Below are positions 8,444 through 16,014 of a stretch of 64,000 nt of DNA, one piece after another. Position 1 is the stretch's first letter, and the number at the start of each line of letters is the position of its first letter. This DNA is from Sphingobium herbicidovorans (GTDB taxonomy: Bacteria; Pseudomonadota; Alphaproteobacteria; Sphingomonadales; Sphingomonadaceae). A program made the translations under genes and the position numbers. The stretch is from contig NZ_CP020538.1 of NCBI RefSeq assembly GCF_002080435.1, forward strand, positions 2,537,501 to 2,601,500. The letters are read 5' to 3'. The notes below the pieces were generated by a model that saw only the letters and a program-made list of their open reading frames with translations, ran no database searches and had not been told where the DNA came from.

Positions 8444-8938
8444 TCAGGCGGGCAGGACACCCGCGAGGGCGAGGCCGCAGCCCAGCAGGAAGGCGATGAT
8501 CGAGCCGAACGTCAGGATGATACCGGCTGCGTAGAACTTGCCGCCCGCGACAACCTCAGCCCGTTCGGCGGCATTATCTTTGCTGGCCCCGTTCAGCACC
8601 TCCCGGTCGTACCGCATAATTTCATATTGGCAGGACAGCGAGAAATGATGCTGCGACAGAAAGGCCATGGCGAAAGCGGCAAGCGTGGCGACCAGGCCGA
8701 CGACGAAGCCCCAGAAGCTCCACCACAGCATGGCGGTGTCGAGGCGCAGCGAAATGCCGCGCTTCTGCATGTTGCCGATGAAGGTGAACAAGCCCACCAT
8801 CGCGCCACCGTTCACGAGCAGGAGCGCGGCCAGCAGCTTTTCCGCCAACACAGTCTGAGTGCGGACCCTTTCCATGAACTCGGCTTGAGCCGATGCCCGC
8901 CGCAGCTCTGTGACCTTGAAACGATTTTCTTCCATCAT
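8444..8938 (-). CDS. three-helix membrane protein within the tail operon
   Basis: A 164-aa protein with a charged N-terminal helix (residues 1-32), a hydrophobic segment (about 33-55), a second (70-95, WWSFWGFVVGLVATLAAFAMAFL) and a third at the C terminus (133-160). It is not an obvious virion component. It overlaps the upstream tail gene at ATGA and is followed by a terminator-like hairpin, so it looks like a cargo gene inserted in the late operon. It could be a superinfection-exclusion or lysis accessory protein. No family recognised. Confidence 0.7.
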   Translation of the reverse strand: MMEENRFKVTELRRASAQAEFMERVRTQTVLAEKLLAALLLVNGGAMVGLFTFIGNMQKRGISLRLDTAMLWWSFWGFVVGLVATLAAFAMAFLSQHHFSLSCQYEIMRYDREVLNGASKDNAAERAEVVAGGKFYAAGIILTFGSIIAFLLGCGLALAGVLPA

Positions 8939-9537
8939 GCGCCCTCTGAAATGGTGAAACTGAAGCTGGCAAGTCTGTCGACCGAAATCTGCCATGAGAG
9001 TTCGTCGCCAGGCGATACCAACCCCTCGATCTTCGGTGCGGCAATTTCCACCACGTCATTGACCGAAAGACTCGACCGCAGCAGCGGCCAGATCGTGGCG
9101 CTAACGGTGCCACCCGCGCCGACCGTCGCATCAGCAGATGCCATCTCCATGTATCGGCGCCCGCCGTGGATGATGGAGACCATCTGGCCTTCCTTGATGA
9201 CGTAGCCCGGCGTCATACCCTTCAGCGGCAGGGTCGTGCCGGATGCCACCACGGCCGACACCAGCGGCGCGCCGGGATTGCCAGTGTCGAAGTCTGGCTG
9301 TGGCCATTCCATCAGCAGCCGGTCCTCTCGGGCGCGCAGCAGGCGCGACTGGACGATCAGAGCCTTGTCCCGCGTCGACATGGGCGGCAGCGTAACGCGC
9401 AGCCCGAAACGGGTGCCGAGGCGGTTGATGCGCTGCTCCGGCCCGCCAAGGAATGGGGTCAGGACCGTGCCGAAGTCGCGCAGGAACGGCTCCGCTCCGC
9501 TGGGCACGGCCCAATCTGGAAGGCTAATGACAGCCAT
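8935..9537 (-). CDS. phage distal-tail type protein
   Basis: A 200-aa protein (MAVISLPDWAVPSGAEPFLRD…GGPEQRINRLGTRFGLRVTLPPM…LKGMTPGYVIKEGQMVSII). The lambda-like order tape measure, this gene, then hub proteins points to the distal-tail position. The fold is not recognisable by eye. It starts one base inside the tape-measure stop region, showing translational coupling. Confidence 0.65.
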   Translation of the reverse strand: MAVISLPDWAVPSGAEPFLRDFGTVLTPFLGGPEQRINRLGTRFGLRVTLPPMSTRDKALIVQSRLLRAREDRLLMEWPQPDFDTGNPGAPLVSAVVASGTTLPLKGMTPGYVIKEGQMVSIIHGGRRYMEMASADATVGAGGTVSATIWPLLRSSLSVNDVVEIAAPKIEGLVSPGDELSWQISVDRLASFSFTISEGA

Positions 9538-12065
9538 CAGCCACGCCCCGGTATGCGGCGGCGGCCGACGCGAGCAACATCCGAGCCGGCGGCCTTACGC
9601 GCCTGCACCCCGGACGCGACAGCCATGGGGGCGGCGACACCTGCGGCGCGCTGATCTACCACAACCTCGAAGTAGGGCGATGGGATCACCTCCACATGTG
9701 CCCGCCCGCCATTGTCATTGCCCGGTCGGCGGATATCGACCATTTCGCCCCGCGATGCCTTGAACGCCACCACATTCTTGTCGATCCCCGGCATGCCGCC
9801 CACACGGAAGCTCCCCCCGGTGTTGAAGGCGGGCAGATCCGTGAAGGGAGTTTTTCCAACATTCGCCGCCAGCCCGGCGATATTGGCGGAGGCGGTATCG
9901 AGCGAACCGGCGAGGGGATTTCCGCCGCCCAGCACACCACCCAGAACACTTGAAATGCCTCCGACGATCGCCTTTTGAAGTTGGATGCGGATCAGGTCTG
10001 CGATGATCTGGTTGGTCACCTGCTTGAACACATCGCCGAGCGAGCGCGCGCCCGTCGCGGCATCAGCCAGCCCGTTTACCACACCCTCAATGCCATCCAC
10101 CTGCACGCGCTCAAGAGCCTCCCGCGCTTCATCAGCGGAGCGTGGCAGGCGGTCGAGATAGGCTTCCAGCGGCCCCTGTGTCTGCCGGGTAACCTGATCT
10201 CGCGCACCAGACTGCAAGGCAGGCAGAGCCATCAGCCGAGCACGGGCGCGAGTTGCAGTTTCCAGATCGGAAGACGCCGCCTCAATCTCCAGCATGCGCC
10301 GCTCAACATCGAACTGCGTTTCAAGAATGCGAAGCTCAACTGCCCGCCGCTCCTGTGCGGTGCGTGCGGCGTCCGCAGACAGTTGCATCAGCTCGACAGC
10401 AAGGTCAGCCCGGTCTTGCTCACGGCGGATGGTCCGCTGGTCGATTTCATCCTGGGCACGCTGGCGGGCGAGACGCTTGCGAGCGTCTGCATTTTGATTG
10501 TTGATCTCGATCAGCTGCTGCTTCTTGGCCGCGTCGATCTGGTCATCGGCGTTGATCGACCGCTCCCGTACTTGCCGGTCGGTCTCGATCTGCTGAAGAT
10601 CAGCGTCGCGTCTCGCCTCAATTGTTCCGGTCAAATCGGCAAGGGTGGTGGTGAGGTCTGACTGCTCCCGCGCGAAATCGTCCGTGAAGCGGCGCAGGGC
10701 ATCGGCAGCGCGTTCAGCTTCATGCTGCGCCCGCTTGCGAGCAGCTTCAGCTTCCCGCGCCGCCTTCTTGCTAGCCTTGTCGTCCGCCGCAACGGCAGCA
10801 GGCTTAAGAACGGACGGGGTTTTCTTCGCATCTCGCAGCGGATTGCCCTGCAAGATACGGTCCAGCGTCGCCTTCGCGTTGGCGTTGCTGATGTTTCCCT
10901 GTGTTTGGCGGACCAATGCAGCGGCACTGGTGCTGTTCATGAAATCATCGAAGCCTTGGCGGAAAGTTCCGCCAGTGGCCGCCGAGTAGATACCTCGCCC
11001 GAATGCCTGGGGGCGCCTCCACAGTCCGGTGGCGAAGTCGAGGCCGGACGCCATGCCCTCCGGGCTGATCTTGGCTCTTTCGGGGTTCAAGTTCTGCGCC
11101 CAAACCATCCATTGACGGATTTCCTTGAGCGTATCGAGCACTGGCATTGCAGCCTGCTGGACCGTGTTCAGCTCCTGACGGAGAGCAATGCCCCAGCGCT
11201 CAGCCGCCGAGCCCATGTCATCGAAACCCTGCGCGCCATCTGTCACAAAGTTGGATATGGCCGTGGAGAACTGGCCGCCGCGGTCGAAATCGCCGAAAGC
11301 GGTAATGGCCGCGTTGCGCACCTGCCCCATGGCCTCGTCGAAGGTGACGGGCATCTGCCGGAATTCGGCGTCAATCCCGTCTGTGAACTTGCGGTCGGTG
11401 AGCGCACGAAACAGGCGGTCGGCAGTCAACTCCCCCTCTTCCGCCATCTTACGCAGGCTCCCAATGGGGACGCCAAGGCTATCGGCCAGCAGGCGGGCGA
11501 GCCGGGGGGAAGATTCCATGATCGAGTTGAATTCGTCGCCTCGGAGAACACCAGACGCGAGTGCCTGGCCGAATTGCAAGGTAGCGGAAGCCGCCTCCGC
11601 CTGGCCCGCGCCGCTGATTTTCAACGTCTTCGAAAATGTCTCGGTCGCGCGCGCTGCTTCCCACTGTTGCCCTCCCAACTCCTTCGTCGCCCGGATGAAG
11701 TTGGCATAGAGAGAGCCAGTTTCAGCCAGCCCGTTCCGCGTGGTGCTGGCGATGCGGTTCACATCTTCCTGTGCTTGTCCAAAGCTGCCGAACTGAGCCG
11801 TCGCCAGCTTCAACTGCGCCGCTAGCTGCTTCGACTGGTCAGCGAGTCGCAGATATGCAGCGCCAGCGGCCGTGACGGAGCCGATGCCGAGCGCCGCACC
11901 GATCCCTTGCAGCGCAGTGGAAATCAGCGTGGATGCGCTCGCTACCTCCTTCGCCGAGCGCGAAAACTGCTGCGTCGATTTTGAGGCCCGCTTGATACCC
12001 GTTTCGAACTCCGCAGAGTCGAGGCCCAGCGTTACCCTCAATGCGCCGATGACGCTGCGTGCCAT
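9537..12065 (-). CDS. tail tape-measure protein
   Basis: An 842-aa protein of the lambda-loop type. The N-terminal domain (residues about 1-270) is the tape-measure domain (RASKSTQQFSRSAKEVASASTLISTALQGIG, then GVLRGDEFNSIMESSPRLARLLADSLG). A long Arg/Glu/Ala-rich coiled coil follows (about 420-640). The C-terminal region (about 690-780) is Gly-rich (GGISSVLGGVLGGGNPLAG). It sets tail length and is ejected with DNA. It lies directly after the tail-assembly chaperone frames, the canonical position. Confidence 0.92.
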   Translation of the reverse strand: MARSVIGALRVTLGLDSAEFETGIKRASKSTQQFSRSAKEVASASTLISTALQGIGAALGIGSVTAAGAAYLRLADQSKQLAAQLKLATAQFGSFGQAQEDVNRIASTTRNGLAETGSLYANFIRATKELGGQQWEAARATETFSKTLKISGAGQAEAASATLQFGQALASGVLRGDEFNSIMESSPRLARLLADSLGVPIGSLRKMAEEGELTADRLFRALTDRKFTDGIDAEFRQMPVTFDEAMGQVRNAAITAFGDFDRGGQFSTAISNFVTDGAQGFDDMGSAAERWGIALRQELNTVQQAAMPVLDTLKEIRQWMVWAQNLNPERAKISPEGMASGLDFATGLWRRPQAFGRGIYSAATGGTFRQGFDDFMNSTSAAALVRQTQGNISNANAKATLDRILQGNPLRDAKKTPSVLKPAAVAADDKASKKAAREAEAARKRAQHEAERAADALRRFTDDFAREQSDLTTTLADLTGTIEARRDADLQQIETDRQVRERSINADDQIDAAKKQQLIEINNQNADARKRLARQRAQDEIDQRTIRREQDRADLAVELMQLSADAARTAQERRAVELRILETQFDVERRMLEIEAASSDLETATRARARLMALPALQSGARDQVTRQTQGPLEAYLDRLPRSADEAREALERVQVDGIEGVVNGLADAATGARSLGDVFKQVTNQIIADLIRIQLQKAIVGGISSVLGGVLGGGNPLAGSLDTASANIAGLAANVGKTPFTDLPAFNTGGSFRVGGMPGIDKNVVAFKASRGEMVDIRRPGNDNGGRAHVEVIPSPYFEVVVDQRAAGVAAPMAVASGVQARKAAGSDVARVGRRRIPGRG

Positions 12066-12118
12066 GCTTTTGACTCCGTGAGGAAAAAACTTACATTCGG
12101 CTGCCGTTAGGAGAGCCT

Positions 12119-12505
12119 ATGTCGTTCTGGAAAATCTGTACTTTCGTGGGGGCGCTTGTTGGCGGCCTCTTCATTCTCGGAGCGCTTGGTGACACCAGCG
12201 CGCCTCGGCAGGCGGCGGCGGCAGCCTTCGCGATATTCTTCGTCGCAGCCCCTTACTGCCTGCATGGCGTTCTGTTCCGCGACGCTCTTCTTGAGCGTGA
12301 CCGCCCCCCAAGATACAGGAAGACACTAATTCCAGCGGTGTTACGCATGCCGCATATAAGAATTGGTCCGACTCTCAGCCGTAGCTGGACCTTCAGCGTT
12401 TGGTCGCGGCAAGGATTTGCATCGCCGCGATCATCTGTTCGGGGGTTTGGGCCTCCTGACCGCTTCTTTCACCGAGCAGCCGATCAAGCGGCGGCACCTT
12501 GCTGA
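12119..12505 (+). CDS. possible small membrane protein on the opposite strand
   Basis: A plus-strand frame with a good AGGAG site 5 nt before ATG 12119. The first 60 residues have two plausible membrane segments (WKICTFVGALVGGLFILGALG; AAAAAFAIFFVAAPYCLHGVLF). The C-terminal half runs antisense through the tail chaperone frame (from 12393) and reads like non-coding sequence, so the gene may be C-terminally decayed or the tail accidental. It is the only plus-strand candidate in the late operon. Confidence 0.4.
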   Translation: MSFWKICTFVGALVGGLFILGALGDTSAPRQAAAAAFAIFFVAAPYCLHGVLFRDALLERDRPPRYRKTLIPAVLRMPHIRIGPTLSRSWTFSVWSRQGFASPRSSVRGFGPPDRFFHRAADQAAAPC

Positions 12506-12680
12506 TGCGGCCGATGACAGCTCCATGCCACGCCGCGTTCATCCGTTCCCGGTGTTCCCAGCGGATACGCTGGCTATATCCATCCAGCGCCGCCTTCAGA
12601 AGACGGGGCGTTTGCACCCAAAATTGTGCGGGGTCGAAGCCCGCTTCGCACCACAGCGAAAAGAGCTTCAGCCAGTTCAA
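12393..12680 (-). CDS. tail-assembly chaperone, distal (-1) frame
   Basis: A 95-aa frame (NWLKLFSLWCEAGFDPAQFWVQTPRLL…) between the first chaperone gene and the tape measure. The only nearby independent start is TTG 12680, overlapping the previous TGA. The sequence resembles gene-transfer-agent/HK97-type second tail-chaperone proteins, which are often made only as frameshift fusions. The upstream frame stays open past a slippery heptamer at 12710-12716, so the likely product is a 214-aa fusion with the preceding protein, as for lambda gpG-T. Confidence 0.75.
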   Translation of the reverse strand: MNWLKLFSLWCEAGFDPAQFWVQTPRLLKAALDGYSQRIRWEHRERMNAAWHGAVIGRISKVPPLDRLLGERSGQEAQTPEQMIAAMQILAATKR

Positions 12681-13036
12681 GCCTTTGCTTTCGCTCGACC
12701 CCGCTTCTGAGGGTTTGCATCGCCCTCGGCATCCTCCTTCTCAGGCCACGCCTGCTGCATGGCCTTCGAGACCGCATCCCGCACCGTCGGAACGCCCCAG
12801 GCGAGAACCCGGTCAGGGAAACCGTCATAGGGCATCCCATACTGCCGATAGGTTCCAGCCCAGGCCAGAGCTGCCGTCATGCCGAGATGCGCGCCGCTGT
12901 CGAACAGCCCGAGGATCGAGCTGATCGGCATGGCGGTAATTGTCTCCGCCATCATCAACGCATCGGCGTTCATGGTGATGACGTAGCTCTGGCCATCAGC
13001 CTCGAAGGAGGCTTCCCCTCTCAATGGATTGGTCAT
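12677..13036 (-). CDS. tail-assembly chaperone, proximal frame
   Basis: A 119-aa protein (MTNPLRGEASFEADGQSYVITMNADALMMAE…) of the gene-transfer-agent gp10 / lambda gpG kind. These coat the tape-measure protein during tail assembly and are absent from the virion. The C terminus is basic (QKRGRAKAKA), just after the proposed frameshift site at Asn108-Pro109. It starts within an ATGA overlap with the tail-tube gene. Confidence 0.75.
   Translation of the reverse strand: MTNPLRGEASFEADGQSYVITMNADALMMAETITAMPISSILGLFDSGAHLGMTAALAWAGTYRQYGMPYDGFPDRVLAWGVPTVRDAVSKAMQQAWPEKEDAEGDANPQKRGRAKAKA
12710..12716 (-). other. putative -1 ribosomal frameshift heptamer A AAC CCT
   Basis: Read in the frame of the proximal chaperone, codons 108-109 are AAC CCT preceded by A, which gives X XXY YYZ with X=A, Y=C, Z=T. 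Slipping back one base continues TCA GAA GCG… without a stop into the 12393 frame. The predicted fusion is 109 + 105 = 214 aa. This matches the lambda G-T gene arrangement, where the second frame is reached by programmed slippage. Confidence 0.6.
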
Positions 13037-13473
13037 GGGGCGGTCGGATCAACGGCGGACTGAGTGACCGCGCCATTCACCCGCATTGTGATCGTCGCGG
13101 TCTGGCGGTCATCGATGGGGATCTCCTTTTCATACCCCTTGATGATGGCCGAGAATTCGAAATACTGGAACGACGCGCCGGCGGGGATAGAAACAACCAC
13201 TTCCCGAGCCTCGCCGGCTTCGAGGGCATCGTTGATCAGCGTGTCGCTGGCACTGCCGGCGATATAGTTGATGCCGAACGACACTTCGCCATTGTCGATC
13301 AAGCCCGGAACATACTCGTTGGCGCGCCCGGGTGACTTGAAGTGCGTCGCCACCACATCGTTCTGCTGCGGGTTCGGCAGCGAGATCGAAATCACTTCGG
13401 CGATTTCGGTCAGGACGTCGGAATCGTTGGCGATCCAAAGCCCGGCACCGTAGCCGATCTTCACGTTGGCCAT
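13033..13473 (-). CDS. major tail tube protein
   Basis: A 146-aa protein of the siphovirus tube type: short N-terminal beta region (VKIGYGAGLWIANDSD), a middle loop, and a C-terminal beta region (FSAIIKGYEKEIPIDDRQTATITMRVNG). It polymerises into the tube through which DNA passes. It lies between the tail-completion gene and the chaperone pair, the conserved position, with a 4-bp overlap to the chaperone. Confidence 0.82.
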   Translation of the reverse strand: MANVKIGYGAGLWIANDSDVLTEIAEVISISLPNPQQNDVVATHFKSPGRANEYVPGLIDNGEVSFGINYIAGSASDTLINDALEAGEAREVVVSIPAGASFQYFEFSAIIKGYEKEIPIDDRQTATITMRVNGAVTQSAVDPTAP

Positions 13474-13486
13474 TGCATTCTACCTT

Positions 13487-13879
13487 TCAGAGAGGTTGCC
13501 ACCAGATGAGAAAATCCGCGCTGACGCGGAAAACAGTGCCGACACCCGGCACATCTTCATGGCCATCCCGCTCCGACTGGAGAAAGGACATGCCGAATAT
13601 CGTTCCGCCCGATGTGGCCGGAGTTTCCAGAATGGCTGTAAGCGCAGTTGCCACCGCCTTGGCGGCGGCCGCGCTAAGCGCCCAGGCATCGAACTGCATC
13701 AGCGTGCCGTGAGTGCCGTCAGCCCCTGAGAAGGTATAGGCGCGGCCCGGCGCCACCTTCGTGAGCGTAAGGGCTGGCAAAGCCTCCCCTTGGACGCGTG
13801 AGACGGGCGTCACTCGATTGCCGATCAGTGCCGCCAGTCCAGCGTCTGCCAGCAGGCGGGCGATAAGGTCCGCTTCCAT
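13487..13879 (-). CDS. DUF3168 tail-completion protein
   Basis: A 130-aa protein starting MEADLIARLLADAGLAALIGNRVTPVSR, with the typical DUF3168 pattern PALTLTKVAPGRAYTFSGADG and later ALSAAAAKAVATALTAIL. Members of this family (lambda gpU-like/SPP1 gp17-like) cap the tail at the neck end. It is placed after the HK97 gp10-like gene and before the tail tube. Confidence 0.82.
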   Translation of the reverse strand: MEADLIARLLADAGLAALIGNRVTPVSRVQGEALPALTLTKVAPGRAYTFSGADGTHGTLMQFDAWALSAAAAKAVATALTAILETPATSGGTIFGMSFLQSERDGHEDVPGVGTVFRVSADFLIWWQPL

Positions 13880-14308
13880 CTACCTGACTTTCGGAGCTTT
13901 TGCCGCCTGCTTGGCGACCTCGATGCCCAGAGTTGCGCCGATCAGGTCCAATGCTGTCATGCGTTCCGCCTCCCAGGCAGGGCGCATGAAGGGCTGCGCC
14001 GGTTCCTTGTAGGTGCCGAACTCCTGAGTGATCGCCTGCGGATGCTGGCCCGGTCCAACATGGATTTCGAGCGAAGCCACCGCGCCACGGTCGCCACGCT
14101 GCGACGGTGCAAGCGAAGTCGAGACATCGATGCTTTCGCGCAGATGACCACGATCCACTGGAACAATCGCTCGGGCCGCTCGAGCGATGGGTTCGCCGCC
14201 AGCCCGCAGGGCCTTAAGGCCGACACGGCGCCGCTTCCCAACCTCGCCGATCTGAGCCAGCGCCTGCTCCAGTTCCTTCATGCCGGTTAGCTTGAATGTT
14301 TCGGACAT
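13880..14308 (-). CDS. HK97 gp10-family neck/tail-joining protein
   Basis: A 142-aa protein MSETFKLTGMKELEQALAQIG… with the HK97-gp10 hallmarks: an N-terminal helix, VPVDRGHLRESIDVS, a HVGPGQHPQAITQEFGT tract and a C-terminal PFMRPAWEAE. The family forms part of the neck. The open frame extends upstream to 14551, but ATG 14308 overlaps the preceding stop (TGATG) and begins the conserved sequence. Confidence 0.85.
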   Translation of the reverse strand: MSETFKLTGMKELEQALAQIGEVGKRRRVGLKALRAGGEPIARAARAIVPVDRGHLRESIDVSTSLAPSQRGDRGAVASLEIHVGPGQHPQAITQEFGTYKEPAQPFMRPAWEAERMTALDLIGATLGIEVAKQAAKAPKVR

Positions 14309-14640
14309 CACGATACCGCCCTGACAGCGTTGATCTTTACGCCTTCGTTCAGACCCATTGGGGCTATTGCTCGAATGTCCCAGATCCCGCCGTCGAAGGC
14401 GACGCGATCCGTCAGCAACAAGCTCCGTGACTTGCTGTTCGCTAAAACCTCGAAGGTCGCGGCCTGCGCTCCCCCAGCCTGGGCAGCCTGCCGCTGTTCG
14501 TCGCCACTTCCAAAATAGACAGATGCCCAAAGCCGCGTATGCTCTACCCAAGCCTTCTCCGGCTCGTTCAGCGAGTTGCGGGTTTCCGTCGCGCGCTCGA
14601 TGATAATGCGCTTATTGCGTCGGCCTGCATCAAGCGACAT
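14308..14640 (-). CDS. head-closure (head-tail adaptor) protein
   Basis: A 110-aa protein, MSLDAGRRNKRIIIERATETRNSLNEPEKAWVEHTRLWASVYF…, the typical start of SPP1 gp16-like head-closure proteins, with later SRSLLLTDRVAFDGGIWDIRAI. It seals the portal after DNA packaging. It overlaps the connector gene by one base. Confidence 0.85.
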   Translation of the reverse strand: MSLDAGRRNKRIIIERATETRNSLNEPEKAWVEHTRLWASVYFGSGDEQRQAAQAGGAQAATFEVLANSKSRSLLLTDRVAFDGGIWDIRAIAPMGLNEGVKINAVRAVS

Positions 14641-15209
14641 CAGCGATAGACCCGATATGGCTGCAACAGCGCCTCAACCCCAACCGTCAGGGGCACCGAC
14701 GCCATAGTAGAACCCGTGGCCACGGTCGCGCGGCTGTGAAAAAGATCGCCCACAATGAGCAGGATCGCGGCCTTGATAGGAGCAGGGACCGACTGATACC
14801 CGGCACGGTAGCGGAGCCGCCCCCCCTCCGGCAGCAGCGAACCGCCTTCCCAAGGCCAACCCCCTTGAGCTGGAACGATGCGGTCGCCTGAGAAAGCGAA
14901 ATTGGCGAGGTCCGCCTGATGCTCGTCGCCGTTGCGATCGAGATAATATGCGCTGACCAGCGACAGCACAGGTCCAAAGGGCAGGCGAAGGCTGGACCCT
15001 ACTGTCAGAAGGGAAAAATGCGCCTCCAGCTCACGGGTGCCAAGTGAGCGCCCCAGCCAACCATCGGGACCGTCTATATGGGCGGTCGCGGCGGCGATTA
15101 GAGCTTCGACATAGGACTTCTGCTCTTCATCGCCCTCCAACCGCAGATGCTGATCGGCCTCCTCCCATGTGACGGCAGGAGCCGGATCGGTCATCATCAC
15201 GACGCGCAT
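14640..15209 (-). CDS. head-tail connector protein (gp6-like)
   Basis: A 189-aa protein with the connector pattern: PAVTWEEADQHLRLEGDEEQKSYVEALIAAATAHID, a following aromatic-poor beta region, and C-terminal IKAAILLIVGDLFHSRA. It belongs to the family that docks on the portal (HK97 gp6 / phiE125 gp8). The gene is packed between the Ig-like gene and the head-closure gene with one-base overlaps. Confidence 0.83.
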   Translation of the reverse strand: MRVVMMTDPAPAVTWEEADQHLRLEGDEEQKSYVEALIAAATAHIDGPDGWLGRSLGTRELEAHFSLLTVGSSLRLPFGPVLSLVSAYYLDRNGDEHQADLANFAFSGDRIVPAQGGWPWEGGSLLPEGGRLRYRAGYQSVPAPIKAAILLIVGDLFHSRATVATGSTMASVPLTVGVEALLQPYRVYR

Positions 15210-15523
15210 CAGGCGATGACCGTCGCCGTCTCGGCCGACACCGCCTTGACGGTGTTAGCGCTGTTCAGCGAATTGGCGGCCGTCACCTCGTAGGTGATCT
15301 TCGCGCCGACATCGCCAGCCTGCACGACATAGGTCGCGGCGGTCGCTCCGGCGATTGCCACGCCGCCGCGCAGCCAGCGCCGCGCGGAGACGCTGCCATT
15401 GCGGACCGTCCCGCTCGCCCCCGTCAGCGTCTGCCCAACCTGGGCGGTGCCGGTGATCGACGGCGCGACCGTGAAAGCGGGCGCGCACATGAAGCCGCGC
15501 GAGCGGCGAGCGGAACGGGACAT
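15209..15523 (-). CDS. Ig-like domain protein, possible capsid decoration
   Basis: A 104-aa protein. After a basic start (MSRSARRSRG) comes one Ig-like module of the kind seen in cell-wall and phage surface repeats (PSITGTAQVGQTLTGASGTV…WLRGGVAIAGATAATYVVQAGDVGAKITYEVTAAN). It sits between the capsid and connector genes, where decoration proteins are often encoded, so a capsid-surface role is an inference. It has no signal peptide. Confidence 0.65.
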   Translation of the reverse strand: MSRSARRSRGFMCAPAFTVAPSITGTAQVGQTLTGASGTVRNGSVSARRWLRGGVAIAGATAATYVVQAGDVGAKITYEVTAANSLNSANTVKAVSAETATVIA

Positions 15524-15526
15524 TGG

Positions 15527-15931
15527 TCAGGCCTCCTTGTTCTTGGCTTCGGGAGCCTTCTTGTTGCTGGAATCGGGCGCCTGCTTGTCCTCGGGCTTCG
15601 CCCCCGCCTTCTCCTGCGCAGCGATCGCGGCGGAGATCTCCGCCTCGGTGCTGCGCGATGCATAGCCTTGCGGGGGATAGTTAGCCGCCTTGTAGCCCGC
15701 CGCCACATACTCCTCGACTGTCGGGCCATCCTCGCGCAGCTGCTCGGACTCGTCCTTCTCGAAGGCGTGCTGGTCGCCTGCCTTCACCTCGTCGGGCGTG
15801 GCCTCACGGACCAGGCCTTTCTTGACCAGCTCGTTGAAGCGGGTCGAGGTGATGTTCCGGAGGATCATGCCGGCGGTGACGGAACCGTTGTCGCCGTAAT
15901 GATCGTCCAGGACCAATGCGTTTTTGCTCAT
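15527..15931 (-). CDS. hypothetical head-region protein
   Basis: A 134-aa protein with a folded-looking N-terminal half (LVLDDHYGDNGSVTAGMILRNITSTRFNELVKKGLVREAT) and a low-complexity Lys/Glu/Ala/Pro C-terminal tail (KPEDKQAPDSSNKKAPEAKNKEA). It follows the capsid gene after a terminator-like hairpin. It might be a head-associated factor; no family recognised. Confidence 0.6.
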   Translation of the reverse strand: MSKNALVLDDHYGDNGSVTAGMILRNITSTRFNELVKKGLVREATPDEVKAGDQHAFEKDESEQLREDGPTVEEYVAAGYKAANYPPQGYASRSTEAEISAAIAAQEKAGAKPEDKQAPDSSNKKAPEAKNKEA

Positions 15932-15983
15932 GTCGTCCTCCTTCTCGGATCATCAGCGCAGCGTGCGCCGATGATCGGAAAAG

Positions 15984-16007
15984 GGGCGCCGACCATAGCC
16001 GGCGCCC
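15984..16007 (-). terminator. intrinsic terminator after the capsid gene
   Basis: On the minus strand GGGCGCCG pairs perfectly with CGGCGCCC around an 8-nt loop and is followed by CTTTTCC. It begins 8 bp beyond the capsid stop. A partial terminator here would raise capsid mRNA relative to downstream genes. Confidence 0.7.
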
Positions 16008-16014
16008 TCATAGG

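Noticed and set aside
10722..11825. 367-aa plus-strand open frame
   Set aside because: Antisense to the tape-measure gene; Arg/Ser/Ala-rich shadow sequence.
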